The position numbers and the translations under genes were made by a program. A DNA stretch of 36,563 nt, from assembly GCF_017115025.1 (NCBI RefSeq), contig NZ_JABXKM010000120.1, forward strand, positions 1-36,563, in the 5' to 3' direction. The notes under the pieces were generated by a model. It was given only the letters and a program-made list of their open reading frames with translations, was not told the origin of the DNA and did no database searches. The DNA comes from Nostoc sp. NOS(2021) (GTDB lineage Bacteria; Cyanobacteriota; Cyanobacteriia; Cyanobacteriales; Nostocaceae). Below, in pieces: positions 15,704 to 23,885 of this stretch (the first letter of the stretch is position 1; the number at the start of each line of letters is the position of its first letter).

Positions 15704-18172
15704 ATGTTTGAACGCTTCACAGAAAAAGCCATTAAGGTAATCATGCTGGCCCAAGAAGAGGCCCGCCGTTTAGGTCACAACTTTGTCGGAACTGAGCAGA
15801 TCCTCTTGGGTCTGATTGGCGAAGGCACTGGTGTGGCTGCCAAGGTGCTGAAATCAATGGGCGTCAATCTCAAAGATGCCCGAATTGAAGTTGAAAAAAT
15901 TATAGGACGGGGATCAGGCTTTGTTGCCGTGGAAATTCCGTTTACGCCACGGGCAAAGCGAGTTCTAGAACTCTCCTTGGAAGAAGCACGCCAACTGGGG
16001 CATAACTACATTGGTACCGAGCATCTGCTGTTGGGCCTAATCCGCGAAGGGGAAGGCGTAGCAGCCAGGGTGCTAGAAAACCTCGGTGTGGATCTATCTA
16101 AGGTAAGAACCCAAGTCATCCGCATGTTGGGAGAAACTGCCGAAGTTTCACCAGGCGGTTCATCCGGGCGCACAAAAACCCCGACTCTGGATGAATTTGG
16201 CTCAAACCTGACCCAGATGGCAATGGACAATAAGCTCGATCCAGTGGTGGGACGCGCCAAGGAAATTGAGCGGGTGATCCAGATATTGGGTCGCCGAACT
16301 AAAAATAACCCAGTACTGATTGGGGAACCAGGGGTTGGTAAAACTGCGATCGCTGAAGGTTTAGCTTCACGCATTGCCACTAAAGATATCCCTGACATCC
16401 TCGAAGATAAACGCGTCGTCACCCTGGACATTGGTTTGCTGGTAGCAGGAACCAAGTATCGGGGTGAATTTGAAGAACGCTTGAAAAAAATCATGGATGA
16501 AATCCGCTCTGCGGGTAATGTCATTCTCGTGATTGATGAGGTACACACCTTAATTGGTGCGGGTGCAGCCGAAGGTGCCATTGACGCAGCGAATATCCTC
16601 AAGCCAGCTTTGGCCAGGGGTGAGTTGCAGTGCATCGGCGCTACAACCCTAGATGAATACCGGAAGCACATCGAGCGAGATGCAGCACTGGAGCGGCGTT
16701 TCCAACCAGTGATGGTTGGCGAACCCACAGTTGATGAAACAATTGAAATTTTGTATGGTCTGCGCGAACGCTACGAGCAACACCATAAACTGAAAATCTC
16801 CGACGAAGCATTGGTAGCGGCGGCGAAATTATCAGATCGTTACATTAGCGATCGCTTCCTCCCAGATAAAGCCATCGACTTAGTTGATGAAGCTGGTTCT
16901 AGGGTGCGCTTGATTAACTCCCAGCTGCCACCCGCAGCCAAAGAGTTAGACAAAGAGCTGCGTCAGATATTAAAAGAAAAAGATGACGCGGTGCGTTCTC
17001 AAGACTTTGACAAAGCTGGAGAACTGCGCGATCGCGAGATGGAAATCAAAGCCGAAATCCGCGCGATCGCTCAAAGCAAGACCAATGCAACTGGCACTGA
17101 AGGTGAAGAACCTGTAGTTACAGAAGAAGACATTGCCCACATTGTCGCTTCCTGGACTGGGGTACCGGTGAGCAAACTCACCGAATCGGAATCTGAAAAG
17201 CTGCTGCACATGGAAGACACCTTGCATCAGCGTTTAATTGGTCAAGATGAAGCTGTGAGAGCAGTTTCACGGGCAATTCGTCGCGCTCGTGTCGGTTTAA
17301 AAAATCCCAATCGACCCATAGCTAGCTTTGTCTTCTCTGGGCCGACTGGTGTAGGTAAAACCGAGTTGGCGAAGTCCTTGGCTGCATACTTCTTCGGTTC
17401 CGAAGAAGCGATGATCCGCTTAGATATGTCGGAATACATGGAGCGTCACACCGTCAGCAAGCTGATTGGTTCGCCTCCAGGTTATGTTGGTTATAACGAA
17501 GGTGGTCAGCTGACCGAAGCCGTGCGGCGGCGTCCTTACACCGTGGTGTTGTTCGACGAAATCGAAAAAGCACACCCCGATGTATTTAATATGCTGCTGC
17601 AAATTTTGGAAGACGGTCGGTTAACCGATGCCAAAGGTCGCACGGTAGACTTCAAGAACACCTTGCTGATTTTAACTTCCAATATTGGTTCTAAGGTAAT
17701 TGAAAAAGGCGGTAGTGGTATCGGCTTTGAATTCTCCGAAGATGCCAGCGAGTCAACTTACAACCGGATTCGCTCTTTGGTGAACGAAGAATTGAAGCAA
17801 TACTTCCGTCCAGAGTTCCTCAACCGACTCGATGAAATTATCGTCTTCCGTCAGTTGAGCAAGCCGGAGGTAACACAAATCGCCGAAATTATGCTCAAGG
17901 AAGTATTTGGTCGTCTGACAGAAAAAGGTATCACCTTAGAAGTCACCGATCGCTTCAAGGATCGCTTGATCACTGAAGGTTACAGTCCCAGCTACGGCGC
18001 AAGACCATTACGTCGGGCGATTATGCGCCTGTTAGAGGATAGCCTAGCAGAAGAAATTCTGTCTGGTCGCATTAAAGATGGCGATACTGCGATCGTTGAT
18101 GTCGATGAAAATGGCGTTGTGCAAGTTAGTTCTGAACAGCGTCGGGAATTGTTACCCCAAGGTGTTGAGTAA
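15704..18172 (+). CDS. clpC: ClpC, Hsp100 AAA+ unfoldase of the Clp protease
   Basis: This 822-residue chaperone unfolds proteins and feeds them to ClpP-type proteolytic rings. Two N-domain repeats (about 4-75 and 79-145) read [22 protein letters not shown] and [14 protein letters not shown]. The first AAA+ module has Walker A GEPGVGKT (Lys213) and Walker [15 protein letters not shown] middle coiled-coil with a UVR-like stretch ([18 protein letters not shown]) marks ClpC rather than ClpB. The second module has GPTGVGKT (Lys552) and [14 protein letters not shown], then the C-terminal ATPase-associated region. In cyanobacteria ClpC is essential and working partner of ClpP3/R. It stands alone with its own leader and terminator. 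Confidence 0.96.
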   Translation: MFERFTEKAIKVIMLAQEEARRLGHNFVGTEQILLGLIGEGTGVAAKVLKSMGVNLKDARIEVEKIIGRGSGFVAVEIPFTPRAKRVLELSLEEARQLGHNYIGTEHLLLGLIREGEGVAARVLENLGVDLSKVRTQVIRMLGETAEVSPGGSSGRTKTPTLDEFGSNLTQMAMDNKLDPVVGRAKEIERVIQILGRRTKNNPVLIGEPGVGKTAIAEGLASRIATKDIPDILEDKRVVTLDIGLLVAGTKYRGEFEERLKKIMDEIRSAGNVILVIDEVHTLIGAGAAEGAIDAANILKPALARGELQCIGATTLDEYRKHIERDAALERRFQPVMVGEPTVDETIEILYGLRERYEQHHKLKISDEALVAAAKLSDRYISDRFLPDKAIDLVDEAGSRVRLINSQLPPAAKELDKELRQILKEKDDAVRSQDFDKAGELRDREMEIKAEIRAIAQSKTNATGTEGEEPVVTEEDIAHIVASWTGVPVSKLTESESEKLLHMEDTLHQRLIGQDEAVRAVSRAIRRARVGLKNPNRPIASFVFSGPTGVGKTELAKSLAAYFFGSEEAMIRLDMSEYMERHTVSKLIGSPPGYVGYNEGGQLTEAVRRRPYTVVLFDEIEKAHPDVFNMLLQILEDGRLTDAKGRTVDFKNTLLILTSNIGSKVIEKGGSGIGFEFSEDASESTYNRIRSLVNEELKQYFRPEFLNRLDEIIVFRQLSKPEVTQIAEIMLKEVFGRLTEKGITLEVTDRFKDRLITEGYSPSYGARPLRRAIMRLLEDSLAEEILSGRIKDGDTAIVDVDENGVVQVSSEQRRELLPQGVE

Positions 18173-18213
18173 AATTTAGGGTTTGGGATTTAAATCTCAA
18201 ATGAAAAATTAGC

Positions 18214-18248
18214 AAACGGTAGAGTATTTATTACTCTACCGTTTTTTT
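18214..18248 (+). terminator. Intrinsic terminator of clpC
   Basis: A perfect 13-bp stem, AAACGGTAGAGTA (18214-18226) with TACTCTACCGTTT (18232-18244), has a 5-base loop and is followed by T4. It starts 42 bases after the clpC stop. A partial second copy occurs at 19112-19141. Confidence 0.85.
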
Positions 18249-18313
18249 GTTGTCAAATGAATTAGGGCATAATGCCATTTTATTAAACAAGGGCTACTTA
18301 TATATGAATTACC

Positions 18314-18745
18314 TTAAATATTTAGATTTCTGTTAGCTTCATTCAATAGTTGTAACATGATTACTTTCAGCACATCTAATTGTAGAGTTACCATCTGATG
18401 ATTCTTACTATCTCCCTGATTTAAAAACAAAGCTGCCGATATTTCAAAATCTTTGATAGCTTCTTCATATCTATTTAATTTTTGATATATCACTGCTCTC
18501 CTCTGATAAACATAACCAGCAAGTTCTGGAGCGACAGTAAGTGCATTATAAAAATCATCAAATGTTTTTTCAAACTCTCCTAAACCTCTATAAGCGTTCC
18601 CTCTATTGATATACAGATATCCTAATGGTATAAGTTTGCCTTGAGGATCAAGTTCCTGTGCTTTATCAAAATTATTTACACATGCCTGCCAGTTTTTTTC
18701 ATTAGATTGATCATGAGCTAGATTGTAGTAATATGCAGCGTCCAT
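18314..18745 (-). CDS. TPR-repeat protein, function unknown
   Basis: This 143-residue protein consists almost entirely of helical TPR-like repeats: YYYNLAHDQSNEKNWQACVNNFDKAQELDP, GYLYINRGNAYRGLGEFEKTFDDFYNALTVAP, GYVYQRRAVIYQKLNRYEEAIKDFEISAALF. Repeats of this kind bind protein partners. The protein has no signal peptide or catalytic domain. It is convergent with clpC and alone on its strand. Its A+T-rich codon use differs from clpC. It may be a stand-alone adapter or a remnant of a larger TPR protein. Confidence 0.7.
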   Translation of the reverse strand: MDAAYYYNLAHDQSNEKNWQACVNNFDKAQELDPQGKLIPLGYLYINRGNAYRGLGEFEKTFDDFYNALTVAPELAGYVYQRRAVIYQKLNRYEEAIKDFEISAALFLNQGDSKNHQMVTLQLDVLKVIMLQLLNEANRNLNI

Positions 18746-18830
18746 ACTTCCTTTAGGAGATTTAACTAAGAGATATAAACTTCACGATTATTTCAACAGT
18801 ACGATACAATTGCAACTTTTTCCACAGTAA

Positions 18831-19015
18831 TACTACTATGGTGAACGAAGCTATAAAGAATTACCAACCGCACCACTGGGGATGGGAAGTAGTCAAAACC
18901 TGATCGCTCTAATTCCCAATGCTCAACCTAAAAACACAGATATTGAAATTGGGGTAAAAGTAAAGATGAGTATGAACCAATTAAAGGTAGGCTTTTAGCG
19001 GCAGAATTAGTCTAA
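18831..19015 (+). pseudogene. Possible frameshifted gene remnant, family unknown
   Basis: One frame reads YGERSYKELPTAPLGMGS then NLIALIPNAQPKNTDIEIGV with no stop from 18831. A second frame then reads KDEYEPIKGRLLAAELV to a TAA at 19013-19015. Both stretches look like real protein and join if one base is lost or gained near 18960. No start codon with a ribosome binding site is seen. I cannot name the family; this may be chance. Confidence 0.3.
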
Positions 19016-19111
19016 GTTAGTAGAGAGTTTTTAGAGAATATGATTGATTTACGTAATACACAAGATTGTTCTTTTGTACAGTGCGTAAGTCCTAAATTTT
19101 TAACATATTTT

Positions 19112-19141
19112 ACGGTAGAGTATTTATTGCTCTACGTTTTT
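19112..19141 (+). terminator. Second terminator-like hairpin, related to the clpC terminator
   Basis: GTAGAG (19115-19120) pairs with CTCTAC (19130-19135), followed by GTTTTT. The block ACGGTAGAGTATTTATT is identical to the clpC terminator, but the right arm has decayed. About 900 bp and the TPR gene separate the copies. Confidence 0.55.
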
Positions 19142-19188
19142 ATTTAATGAGGTTTTTGGACATCATAAATTACAATTTTCATCTGGAG

Positions 19189-19219
19189 TAATACCAAAAA
19201 ATATTATATATTGGTATTA
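19189..19219. promoter_or_regulatory. Candidate operator upstream of parD
   Basis: Perfect 9-bp inverted arms, TAATACCAA (19189-19197) and TTGGTATTA (19211-19219), have an A+T-rich 13-base centre and lie 16 bases before the parD ATG. ParD proteins repress their own operons through such palindromes, so this is the likely autoregulatory site. An AGAAGG ribosome site follows. Confidence 0.6.
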
Positions 19220-19235
19220 TACAGAAGGAAATTGT

Positions 19236-19469
19236 ATGCAAAAAAATACAAGTGTTACATTAGGTGAGCATTTTGAAGCGTTTATCGCCAATCAAGTTGA
19301 CAGTGGTCGTTTTGCCAGTGCCAGTGAAGCGATTCGAGCGGGACTGCGCCTTTTAGAAGAGCGAGAAATAAAACTTGCCGCTTTGCAACGAGCATTGACA
19401 GACGGGGAAAACAGCGGATTTGCTGACTATTCTCTCTCAGGATTGCTTGCAGAACTTGACCGTGAATAA
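19236..19469 (+). CDS. parD: ParD-family antitoxin (ribbon-helix-helix)
   Basis: This 77-residue protein reads NTSVTLGEHFEAFIANQVDSGRFASASEAIRAGLRLLEERE, the standard ParD ribbon-helix-helix DNA-binding pattern. An acidic and flexible C-terminal part (DGENSGFADYSLSGLLAELD) would wrap around the toxin. It is followed three bases later by parE and preceded by a perfect inverted repeat. It neutralises ParE and represses the operon. AGAAGG lies 8 bases before the ATG. Confidence 0.92.
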   Translation: MQKNTSVTLGEHFEAFIANQVDSGRFASASEAIRAGLRLLEEREIKLAALQRALTDGENSGFADYSLSGLLAELDRE

Positions 19470-19472
19470 CGC

Positions 19473-19772
19473 ATGTCAGCATTTCGCCTTACTGAATTAG
19501 CCACTCAAGACTTGCTATCAATCGGTCGCTACACCCAAAAAACATGGGGAACTGAGCAGAGAAACCGTTATCTTGCTATCTTGGACGATTGCTTTCATTT
19601 CTTGGCACGAGAGCCACACAGGGGACGTACTTGTGATGATATTCGCTCAGGATATCGCAAGTACCACATTGGACGACATTTGATCTTTTATCAGGAAACC
19701 AATGAAACTATCGATATTATTCGTATTTTGCATGATCGTATGGATGTGGAGTCTTATTTCAACGAAGACTAA
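19473..19772 (+). CDS. parE: ParE-family toxin
   Basis: This 99-residue RelE/ParE-superfamily protein reads SAFRLTELATQDLLSIGRYTQKTWG, GYRKYHIGRHLIFYQETNETIDIIRILHDRMDVESYF. The YRxxxxGxHxIFY and IIRILHxRMD blocks are diagnostic. Characterised ParE toxins poison DNA gyrase; some relatives act otherwise, so the target is inferred. All conserved blocks are present, so the gene looks intact. It is translated just behind parD, and a hicB gene begins 24 bases later on the same strand. Confidence 0.92.
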   Translation: MSAFRLTELATQDLLSIGRYTQKTWGTEQRNRYLAILDDCFHFLAREPHRGRTCDDIRSGYRKYHIGRHLIFYQETNETIDIIRILHDRMDVESYFNED

Positions 19773-19796
19773 CCCAAAGACAACCTATTCCTTAAC

Positions 19797-20165
19797 ATGA
19801 ACTGCAAACGCAAAAAAATAACAGCATCGATTTACAATGATGAGCTAGTCACTATTGAAAAGCTAAAAAAACGGCTCTCAGATGAAGGGCTATTGGTCGT
19901 ACCAACCACAAGCGAGATACTACGCCTTGTATTACACGTCCTCAATGCTAAAACTATGAAAACTTTTACTGCAATTGTTGAGCGGGATTCTGATACAAAG
20001 CTTTATGTTGGCTATGTTCCCGGATTTCCTGGCGCACACTCCCAAGCAGAAACATTGGATGAATTACAAGAGAATCTGCGTGAAGTAATTGAGATGCTTT
20101 TGGAGGATGAAAATTTAGCATTTGATACAGAGTTTGTTGGTACACAACAAATTGTAATTCAGTAG
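19797..20165 (+). CDS. hicB: HicB-like antitoxin with an unusual N-terminal extension
   Basis: The C-terminal 69 residues (from Met54, ATG at 19956) are a HicB core: KTFTAIVERDSDTKLYVGYVPGFPGAHSQAETLDELQENLREVIEMLLE, the partial RNase-H fold that blocks HicA. HicB usually has its DNA-binding domain after this core, and none is present here. Instead about 50 residues precede it in frame: KKITASIYNDELVTIEKLKKRL then TTSEILRLVLHVLNA. This pattern (strand, helix, second helix with TxSEILRL) resembles ribbon-helix-helix. Either this is a rearranged HicB with the DNA-binding part in front, or an unrelated small gene fused by loss of a stop. Neither start has a good ribosome site. hicA follows after three bases. 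Confidence 0.75.
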   Translation: MNCKRKKITASIYNDELVTIEKLKKRLSDEGLLVVPTTSEILRLVLHVLNAKTMKTFTAIVERDSDTKLYVGYVPGFPGAHSQAETLDELQENLREVIEMLLEDENLAFDTEFVGTQQIVIQ

Positions 20166-20168
20166 ATT

Positions 20169-20387
20169 ATGAGCAAAATCCCGATTTTGAAACCACAAGA
20201 GGTTATTCGGATACTAGAAAGCCTTGGGTTTGTAGAGGTGCGTCAGAAAGGTTCGCATAAGCAGTTTCGCCACGAAGATGGTCGAGGAACAACCGTACCT
20301 TTTCATAAGGGACGTGATATCTCACCTAGATTGCTACGGCAAATTGCAAGTGACATAGGTTTGACTGTTGAAGAAATGTTGGGGTAG
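20169..20387 (+). CDS. hicA: HicA-family mRNA interferase toxin
   Basis: This 72-residue protein has the HicA double-stranded-RNA-binding-like fold: ILKPQEVIRILESLGFVEVRQKGSHKQFRHEDGRGTTVPFHKGRDISPRLLRQIASDIGLTVEEML. The catalytic His is in the GSHKQF motif. It is three bases after hicB, so order is antitoxin then toxin. HicA cleaves mRNAs. All expected residues are there, so the gene appears active and must be neutralised by the unusual HicB upstream. Confidence 0.93.
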   Translation: MSKIPILKPQEVIRILESLGFVEVRQKGSHKQFRHEDGRGTTVPFHKGRDISPRLLRQIASDIGLTVEEMLG

Positions 20388-20401
20388 TAGTCAAACTAAT
20401 T

Positions 20402-20443
20402 TTTATTGAGAGTTCAAATCACTAGGAAAGATGCGATCGCCTT
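20402..20443. repeat. Dispersed ~45-bp repeat, copy 1
   Basis: TTTTATTGAGAGTT followed by a short variable stretch and GATGCGATCGC is also found at 22100-22141. The two copies flank the DUF6888/DUF6887 and protease modules. Confidence 0.55.
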
Positions 20444-20473
20444 TCGCAGGCGATTTCAGATATCATTTACCGG

Positions 20474-20479
20474 TATAAT
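20474..20479 (+). promoter_or_regulatory. Candidate -10 box for the DUF6888/DUF6887 unit
   Basis: A perfect TATAAT lies 26 bases before the ATG of the DUF6888-like pseudogene. No clear TTGACA is found 17 bases upstream, so the assignment is weak. Confidence 0.4.
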
Positions 20480-20505
20480 CAGTAGGTAAATCAAGTAAAG
20501 TCGAT

Positions 20506-20697
20506 ATGAAGCCCACAAACGAACAAACTCAGGGACTCTACAGGCTTTGTTATCGACTTACTAATGTCATTTAGCCTGGATAGCCATACACAAACATCGA
20601 ACTTGTTAGGGTAGATGAACGTACTGGAAACTTATACGTACTTGCTGGCGAAAATCTGGACTTTGAGATTAAACCAACCGGAGGGTATGAACCATGA
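20506..20697 (+). pseudogene. DUF6888-like small gene interrupted by two in-frame TAG codons
   Basis: The frame starts MKPTNEQTQGLYRLCYRLTNV, hits TAG at 20572, reads two codons, and hits TAG at 20581. It then continues in the same frame as PYTNIELVRVDERTGNLYVLAGENLDFEI to TGA at 20695-20697. The whole matches what I know of DUF6888 (MxPTxEQ...LYRLxYRLTN, then VRVDERTGNLYVLAGE), so it is a complete 63-codon gene with two amber stops and no frameshift. No ATG/GTG/TTG restart follows the stops. Its TGA overlaps the ATG of the next gene by the four bases ATGA, the usual coupling in this pair. Confidence 0.7.
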
Positions 20698-21245
20698 CAG
20701 TAGCTAAGTATGAAGCGATGAATCTCAATGAACTACGTCACTATGTTCTCACTCACCGGGAAGATGTTGCAGCTTTCTATGTGTATGTTGATCGCTCAAA
20801 ATCTGAAGGGCAAATGATCAGCATAGACTTGAATGATCAGAATTGGGAAGACAAAGTTAAAGAAGCAATTAAATATAGTTCCAATGCTATTCGCTGGTAC
20901 TGTAATAATACACCAAAATATACTAAAGAAGCTCAGATAATTTCTGAATGGTGGAATCATTTAGATAATAAATTTGTTACCAAGCATCATCTTACTGGAA
21001 TAGAAATTGATCAAGCAACTGGAATCTGGGAACCAATTCAAATTAACCCGCCAGTGCAAATACGCATCAGCGAACCAAGTTTAGAAATTGGTCAATCTAC
21101 TACGTTGCTCAAATACAGAGGTCAAGATAACTCTATAAAACAAATAGAAGCCGTTGCTATTGACCTGGATATTGCAAAGCAAAACCTATTTGTTTGGCCG
21201 ACTCAAGCAGCAGAGGTTTTTATTTTTTCAACAGAGGCTACTTAA
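20694..21245 (+). CDS. DUF6887-like protein with long C-terminal extension
   Basis: The first about 45 residues (MNLNELRHYVLTHREDVAAFYVYVDRSKSEG) match the DUF6887 pattern, a small cyanobacterial family usually paired with DUF6888 and about 70-80 residues long. Here the protein runs to 183 residues. The extra part has IRWYCNNTPKYTKEAQIISEWWNHLDNKF, then beta-like stretches (IQINPPVQIRISEPSLEIGQ, KQIEAVAIDLDIAKQNLFVWP) that I do not recognise. GGAGG sits nine bases before the ATG. The four-base overlap with the broken DUF6888-like frame means ribosomes no longer arrive from upstream. Function is unknown; TA-like pairing is inference. Confidence 0.7.
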   Translation: MTVAKYEAMNLNELRHYVLTHREDVAAFYVYVDRSKSEGQMISIDLNDQNWEDKVKEAIKYSSNAIRWYCNNTPKYTKEAQIISEWWNHLDNKFVTKHHLTGIEIDQATGIWEPIQINPPVQIRISEPSLEIGQSTTLLKYRGQDNSIKQIEAVAIDLDIAKQNLFVWPTQAAEVFIFSTEAT

Positions 21246-21262
21246 AACTTCACTATAATGGG

Positions 21263-21320
21263 CGAGCTTCTCTACGAGACGCTGCGTGTAGCTTGCTTCC
21301 CCGTAGGGATACGCGATCGC
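21263..21320. repeat. Dispersed cyanobacterial intergenic repeat
   Basis: This block contains CTACGAGACGCTGCGTGTAG and CCCCGTAGGG and ends in a GCGATCGC site. It is of a type scattered between genes in Nostoc-group genomes. It fills much of the gap before the next gene. Confidence 0.6.
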
Positions 21321-21376
21321 ACATCATTATATATTGAGATAGAATCAATACAAATCAAGAATTAAGGAGCAAGAGC

Positions 21377-21649
21377 GTGCAAGCCATACTTTTAAGCCGC
21401 GAAGAAGTTGCACGACGTGCGAAAGAACTATACGAAAATAGCATTCGTCAACAAGTGGAACGAGAAGAAAATATCGGTAAGATGGTGATTATTGATATAG
21501 AAACAGGTGAATACGCAGTTGATAAAATAGGTATAGAATCAGCACGATATTTACGTAACAAACACCCATTTGCTCGACTTTTTGGCATTCGCATTGGTTA
21601 CAAAGTTGCAGCTTCCTTCAGTGGTGAGATGGAGCGTGATTATCGGTGA
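21377..21649 (+). CDS. Small cyanobacterial protein, partner of the aspartic protease gene
   Basis: This 90-residue protein starts at GTG (MQAILLSREEVARRAKELYENSIRQQVEREENIGKMVIIDIETGEYAVD) and ends in HPFARLFGIRIGYKVAASFSG. It has no named domain known to me. It is familiar as the gene upstream of a clan AA aspartic protease in many cyanobacteria. AAGGAGCAAGAGC provides a ribosome site 8-10 bases upstream. Its TGA overlaps the protease GTG in GTGA, so the two are coupled. An antitoxin-like or adapter role is only guessed from pairing. Confidence 0.75.
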   Translation: MQAILLSREEVARRAKELYENSIRQQVEREENIGKMVIIDIETGEYAVDKIGIESARYLRNKHPFARLFGIRIGYKVAASFSGEMERDYR

Positions 21650-22011
21650 TTTCTGGTATTGTCAAGAACGGACGCGCAACCGTTAATATAATATTTCGAC
21701 TGCCAAATCAACCAGATTTTACTATTGAATTTGTTATCGATACAGGTTTGACAGAGTTTCTTTCTCTACCCCCAACAGCAGTTACTCTGTTGGGTTTTCC
21801 TTTTGTGTATGATATATATGCAAATTTAGCTGACAATAGTAATGTAATCTTGCCAGTACATCAAGCTACCATTATTTTGAATGGGGAAGAACGGCAAGTG
21901 AATGTACTTGCTACAGGACGGCTACCTCTATTAGGTAGAGCTTTATTTGATGAGCATGAACTTGTCATACAGTTTACCGAAGGCGGTTTAGTAAAAATTG
22001 AGGAGTTGTAG
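21646..22011 (+). CDS. Clan AA (retropepsin-like) aspartic protease
   Basis: This 121-residue protein has the single aspartic-protease motif FVIDTGLTEFLSLPP, where DTG is the catalytic triad. The flap-like region VYDIYANLADNSNVILPVHQATI and the closing ATGRLPLLGRALFDEHELVIQF follow. One subunit supplies one aspartate, so it must act as a homodimer, as retroviral proteases do. It starts at GTG, overlapping its partner gene by four bases. Substrate is unknown. The two-gene unit is compact and located among TA modules. Confidence 0.85.
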   Translation: MISGIVKNGRATVNIIFRLPNQPDFTIEFVIDTGLTEFLSLPPTAVTLLGFPFVYDIYANLADNSNVILPVHQATIILNGEERQVNVLATGRLPLLGRALFDEHELVIQFTEGGLVKIEEL

Positions 22012-22099
22012 TTGTTTTCTGAATATATCGACTTTCTATCAACAGCAATAAGAATTATTACTCCGATTTAGATATAAAACCTTAGCAAAAACTGGAGCA

Positions 22100-22141
22100 T
22101 TTTATTGAGAGTTAAGATGCACTATGAATGATGCGATCGCA
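22100..22141. repeat. Dispersed ~45-bp repeat, copy 2
   Basis: TTTTATTGAGAGTT and a downstream GATGCGATCGC match 20402-20443. The intervening bases differ moderately. Confidence 0.55.
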
Positions 22142-22275
22142 CTGAAAAAAGGAATAATCACCTGAGTAGCAATCAGAAACCATACCAAACCATCTAAACG
22201 CCCTTTTCAAAACAAAAAAGTAACCAAACTCCCATTGCGGAATCTGGGGTACAATACCGCCTTACAGTCTTTGAG

Positions 22276-23841
22276 ATGATTATCCCGATTTTAGATATGC
22301 GTCTATTCCGAGAAAAAGAATGGTTATTTAGCCTACTGGTAATATCTCTAATTCTATGGCTGATATTTTTGGGAAACTCGCCTTTACGAGATTGGGATGA
22401 AGGTACTGTGGCACAGGTTGCCCGTGAAATTTGGCGTGCCCCACTTGGTTCAATGCATTGGCTTTACCCCACCTTGGGAGGTGAACCTTATCATAATAAG
22501 CCACCCCTGATGCACTTACTAATTGCTTGGACTTACTCCATCGGAGGCGTGAATGAGTGGACAACACGTCTACCGGGTGCAGTGTTAACTGCCTTGGGAG
22601 TGCCTCTGCTTTACTTGGTGGGATGTTTGCTTTTTAACCAAAGTTTACCAGCTCTGTTTGCCGCTTTAGTTTACCTGACGATGTTGCCTGTGGTGCGTCA
22701 CGGACGGCTAGCAATGCTAGATGGTACAACTATTACCTTTTTCTTGCTGTTGTTGTTTTGCTTGCTAAAAGCACGTCAGAATCGTCGGTATGCTCTAGGT
22801 GTAGGATTTTGTCTAGGGTTAATCACTCTAACTAAAGGGATGATAGTTTTGCTGCTAGGGGCGATCGCTTGTTTATTCCTGATTGCAGATCGGCAGTTTG
22901 CTTTGTTAACAAGCCCCTATTTATTAGTGGGAATGTTTTTAGGAAATGCACCTGCGATCGCTTGGTTTGCTGCTCAATGGCAACATTATGGTAGTAATTT
23001 CTTCCAAGTGAATTTTCAAGCACAAACCTTTGATCGCCTTGCACAATCCGTTGAAGGTCATAGTGGGCCTCCCTGGTACTATTTAATTGAGTTAATTAAG
23101 TATAGTTTTCCTTGGCTATTATTTTTACCGGGAGGTTTTTATCTAGCTTGGAAAAAACGTCATACTACCTGGGGTCGCCTAATTATTATTGGCACAATTG
23201 TTTACTTCGGAAGTATCTCTTTAATGAGAACTAAGCTGCCGTGGTATGTTATGCCTGTATATCCATTTTTAGCTTTGGCAATTGGGGCTAAACTTAGCGA
23301 AATTTGGCAGTATGGTCATTTTAAGGTGCGAAGTTTGACAATATTTCTAGCTATTATTGCTATTGCTGGTTTCGGAGGTTGTGTTTACTTTATTATGGCA
23401 AATAAAGAGCCTGTTTTAATAGTCATGAGCATTGTTTTGGCAATAAGTATGGCCACCACAGCATGGCTAATTAAACAGCGCGATCGCAACTTTATTCCAG
23501 TGTTATTTTCTGGGATGTACTTAGTTTTAGCACTGTTGATGAGTTCGCAATCATGGATTTGGGAATTAAATGAAGCTTTCCCAGTTAAACCAGTTGCGGA
23601 CTTAATTCGGGCAAATGTTTCACCAGGAACACAAATTTATACTTCTTTTGCTTATGGGCGTCCTAGTTTAGACTTTTACAGCGATTGCAAGGTAACTGCT
23701 GCAACTGTGCCACTTTTACAACAAATGTTATCTAATAAATCTTATTTGCTGTTAGACAATGTGGCTTTAGAGCAAATCAATTTAACTGGTAGTAAAATTA
23801 TCGGAGCAGCTAAAGGATTTACACTGATTACCAAAAATTAA
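22276..23841 (+). CDS. Family 39 glycosyltransferase (ArnT/PMT-like membrane protein)
   Basis: This 521-residue polytopic protein has about 12 hydrophobic segments. The first periplasmic loop has SPLRDWDEGTVAQVAREI (Asp39, Asp41, Glu42), the acidic motif of the ArnT/PMT superfamily, followed by YHNKPPLMHLLIAW, typical of GT39. These enzymes move a sugar from a polyprenyl phosphate to a lipid or protein on the outer face of the membrane. The C-terminal soluble part (ANVSPGTQIYTSFAYGRPSLDFYS) is periplasmic. Acceptor is unknown. It is convergent with the EamA gene, 44 bases away. The ATG is chosen; no strong ribosome site is seen. Confidence 0.88.
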   Translation: MIIPILDMRLFREKEWLFSLLVISLILWLIFLGNSPLRDWDEGTVAQVAREIWRAPLGSMHWLYPTLGGEPYHNKPPLMHLLIAWTYSIGGVNEWTTRLPGAVLTALGVPLLYLVGCLLFNQSLPALFAALVYLTMLPVVRHGRLAMLDGTTITFFLLLLFCLLKARQNRRYALGVGFCLGLITLTKGMIVLLLGAIACLFLIADRQFALLTSPYLLVGMFLGNAPAIAWFAAQWQHYGSNFFQVNFQAQTFDRLAQSVEGHSGPPWYYLIELIKYSFPWLLFLPGGFYLAWKKRHTTWGRLIIIGTIVYFGSISLMRTKLPWYVMPVYPFLALAIGAKLSEIWQYGHFKVRSLTIFLAIIAIAGFGGCVYFIMANKEPVLIVMSIVLAISMATTAWLIKQRDRNFIPVLFSGMYLVLALLMSSQSWIWELNEAFPVKPVADLIRANVSPGTQIYTSFAYGRPSLDFYSDCKVTAATVPLLQQMLSNKSYLLLDNVALEQINLTGSKIIGAAKGFTLITKN

Positions 23842-23885
23842 TTATATCAACGAATATTGGATAGTAGATTACCTTGCTATTAGCG

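Larger units (their letters stand above)
18746..19235. other. Gap with a degraded remnant, a terminator copy and the parDE operator
   Basis: These 490 bases have no intact gene. They hold a possible broken reading frame (18831-19015), GTGCGTAAGTCCTA (19081-19094, a motif that returns near 27450 and 27805), a second terminator-like hairpin (19112-19141) and a perfect inverted repeat just before parD. Confidence 0.6.

Noticed and set aside
16006..17602. Long minus-strand frames across clpC.
   Set aside because: Shadows of the ClpC frame, with Ser/Arg-rich composition.
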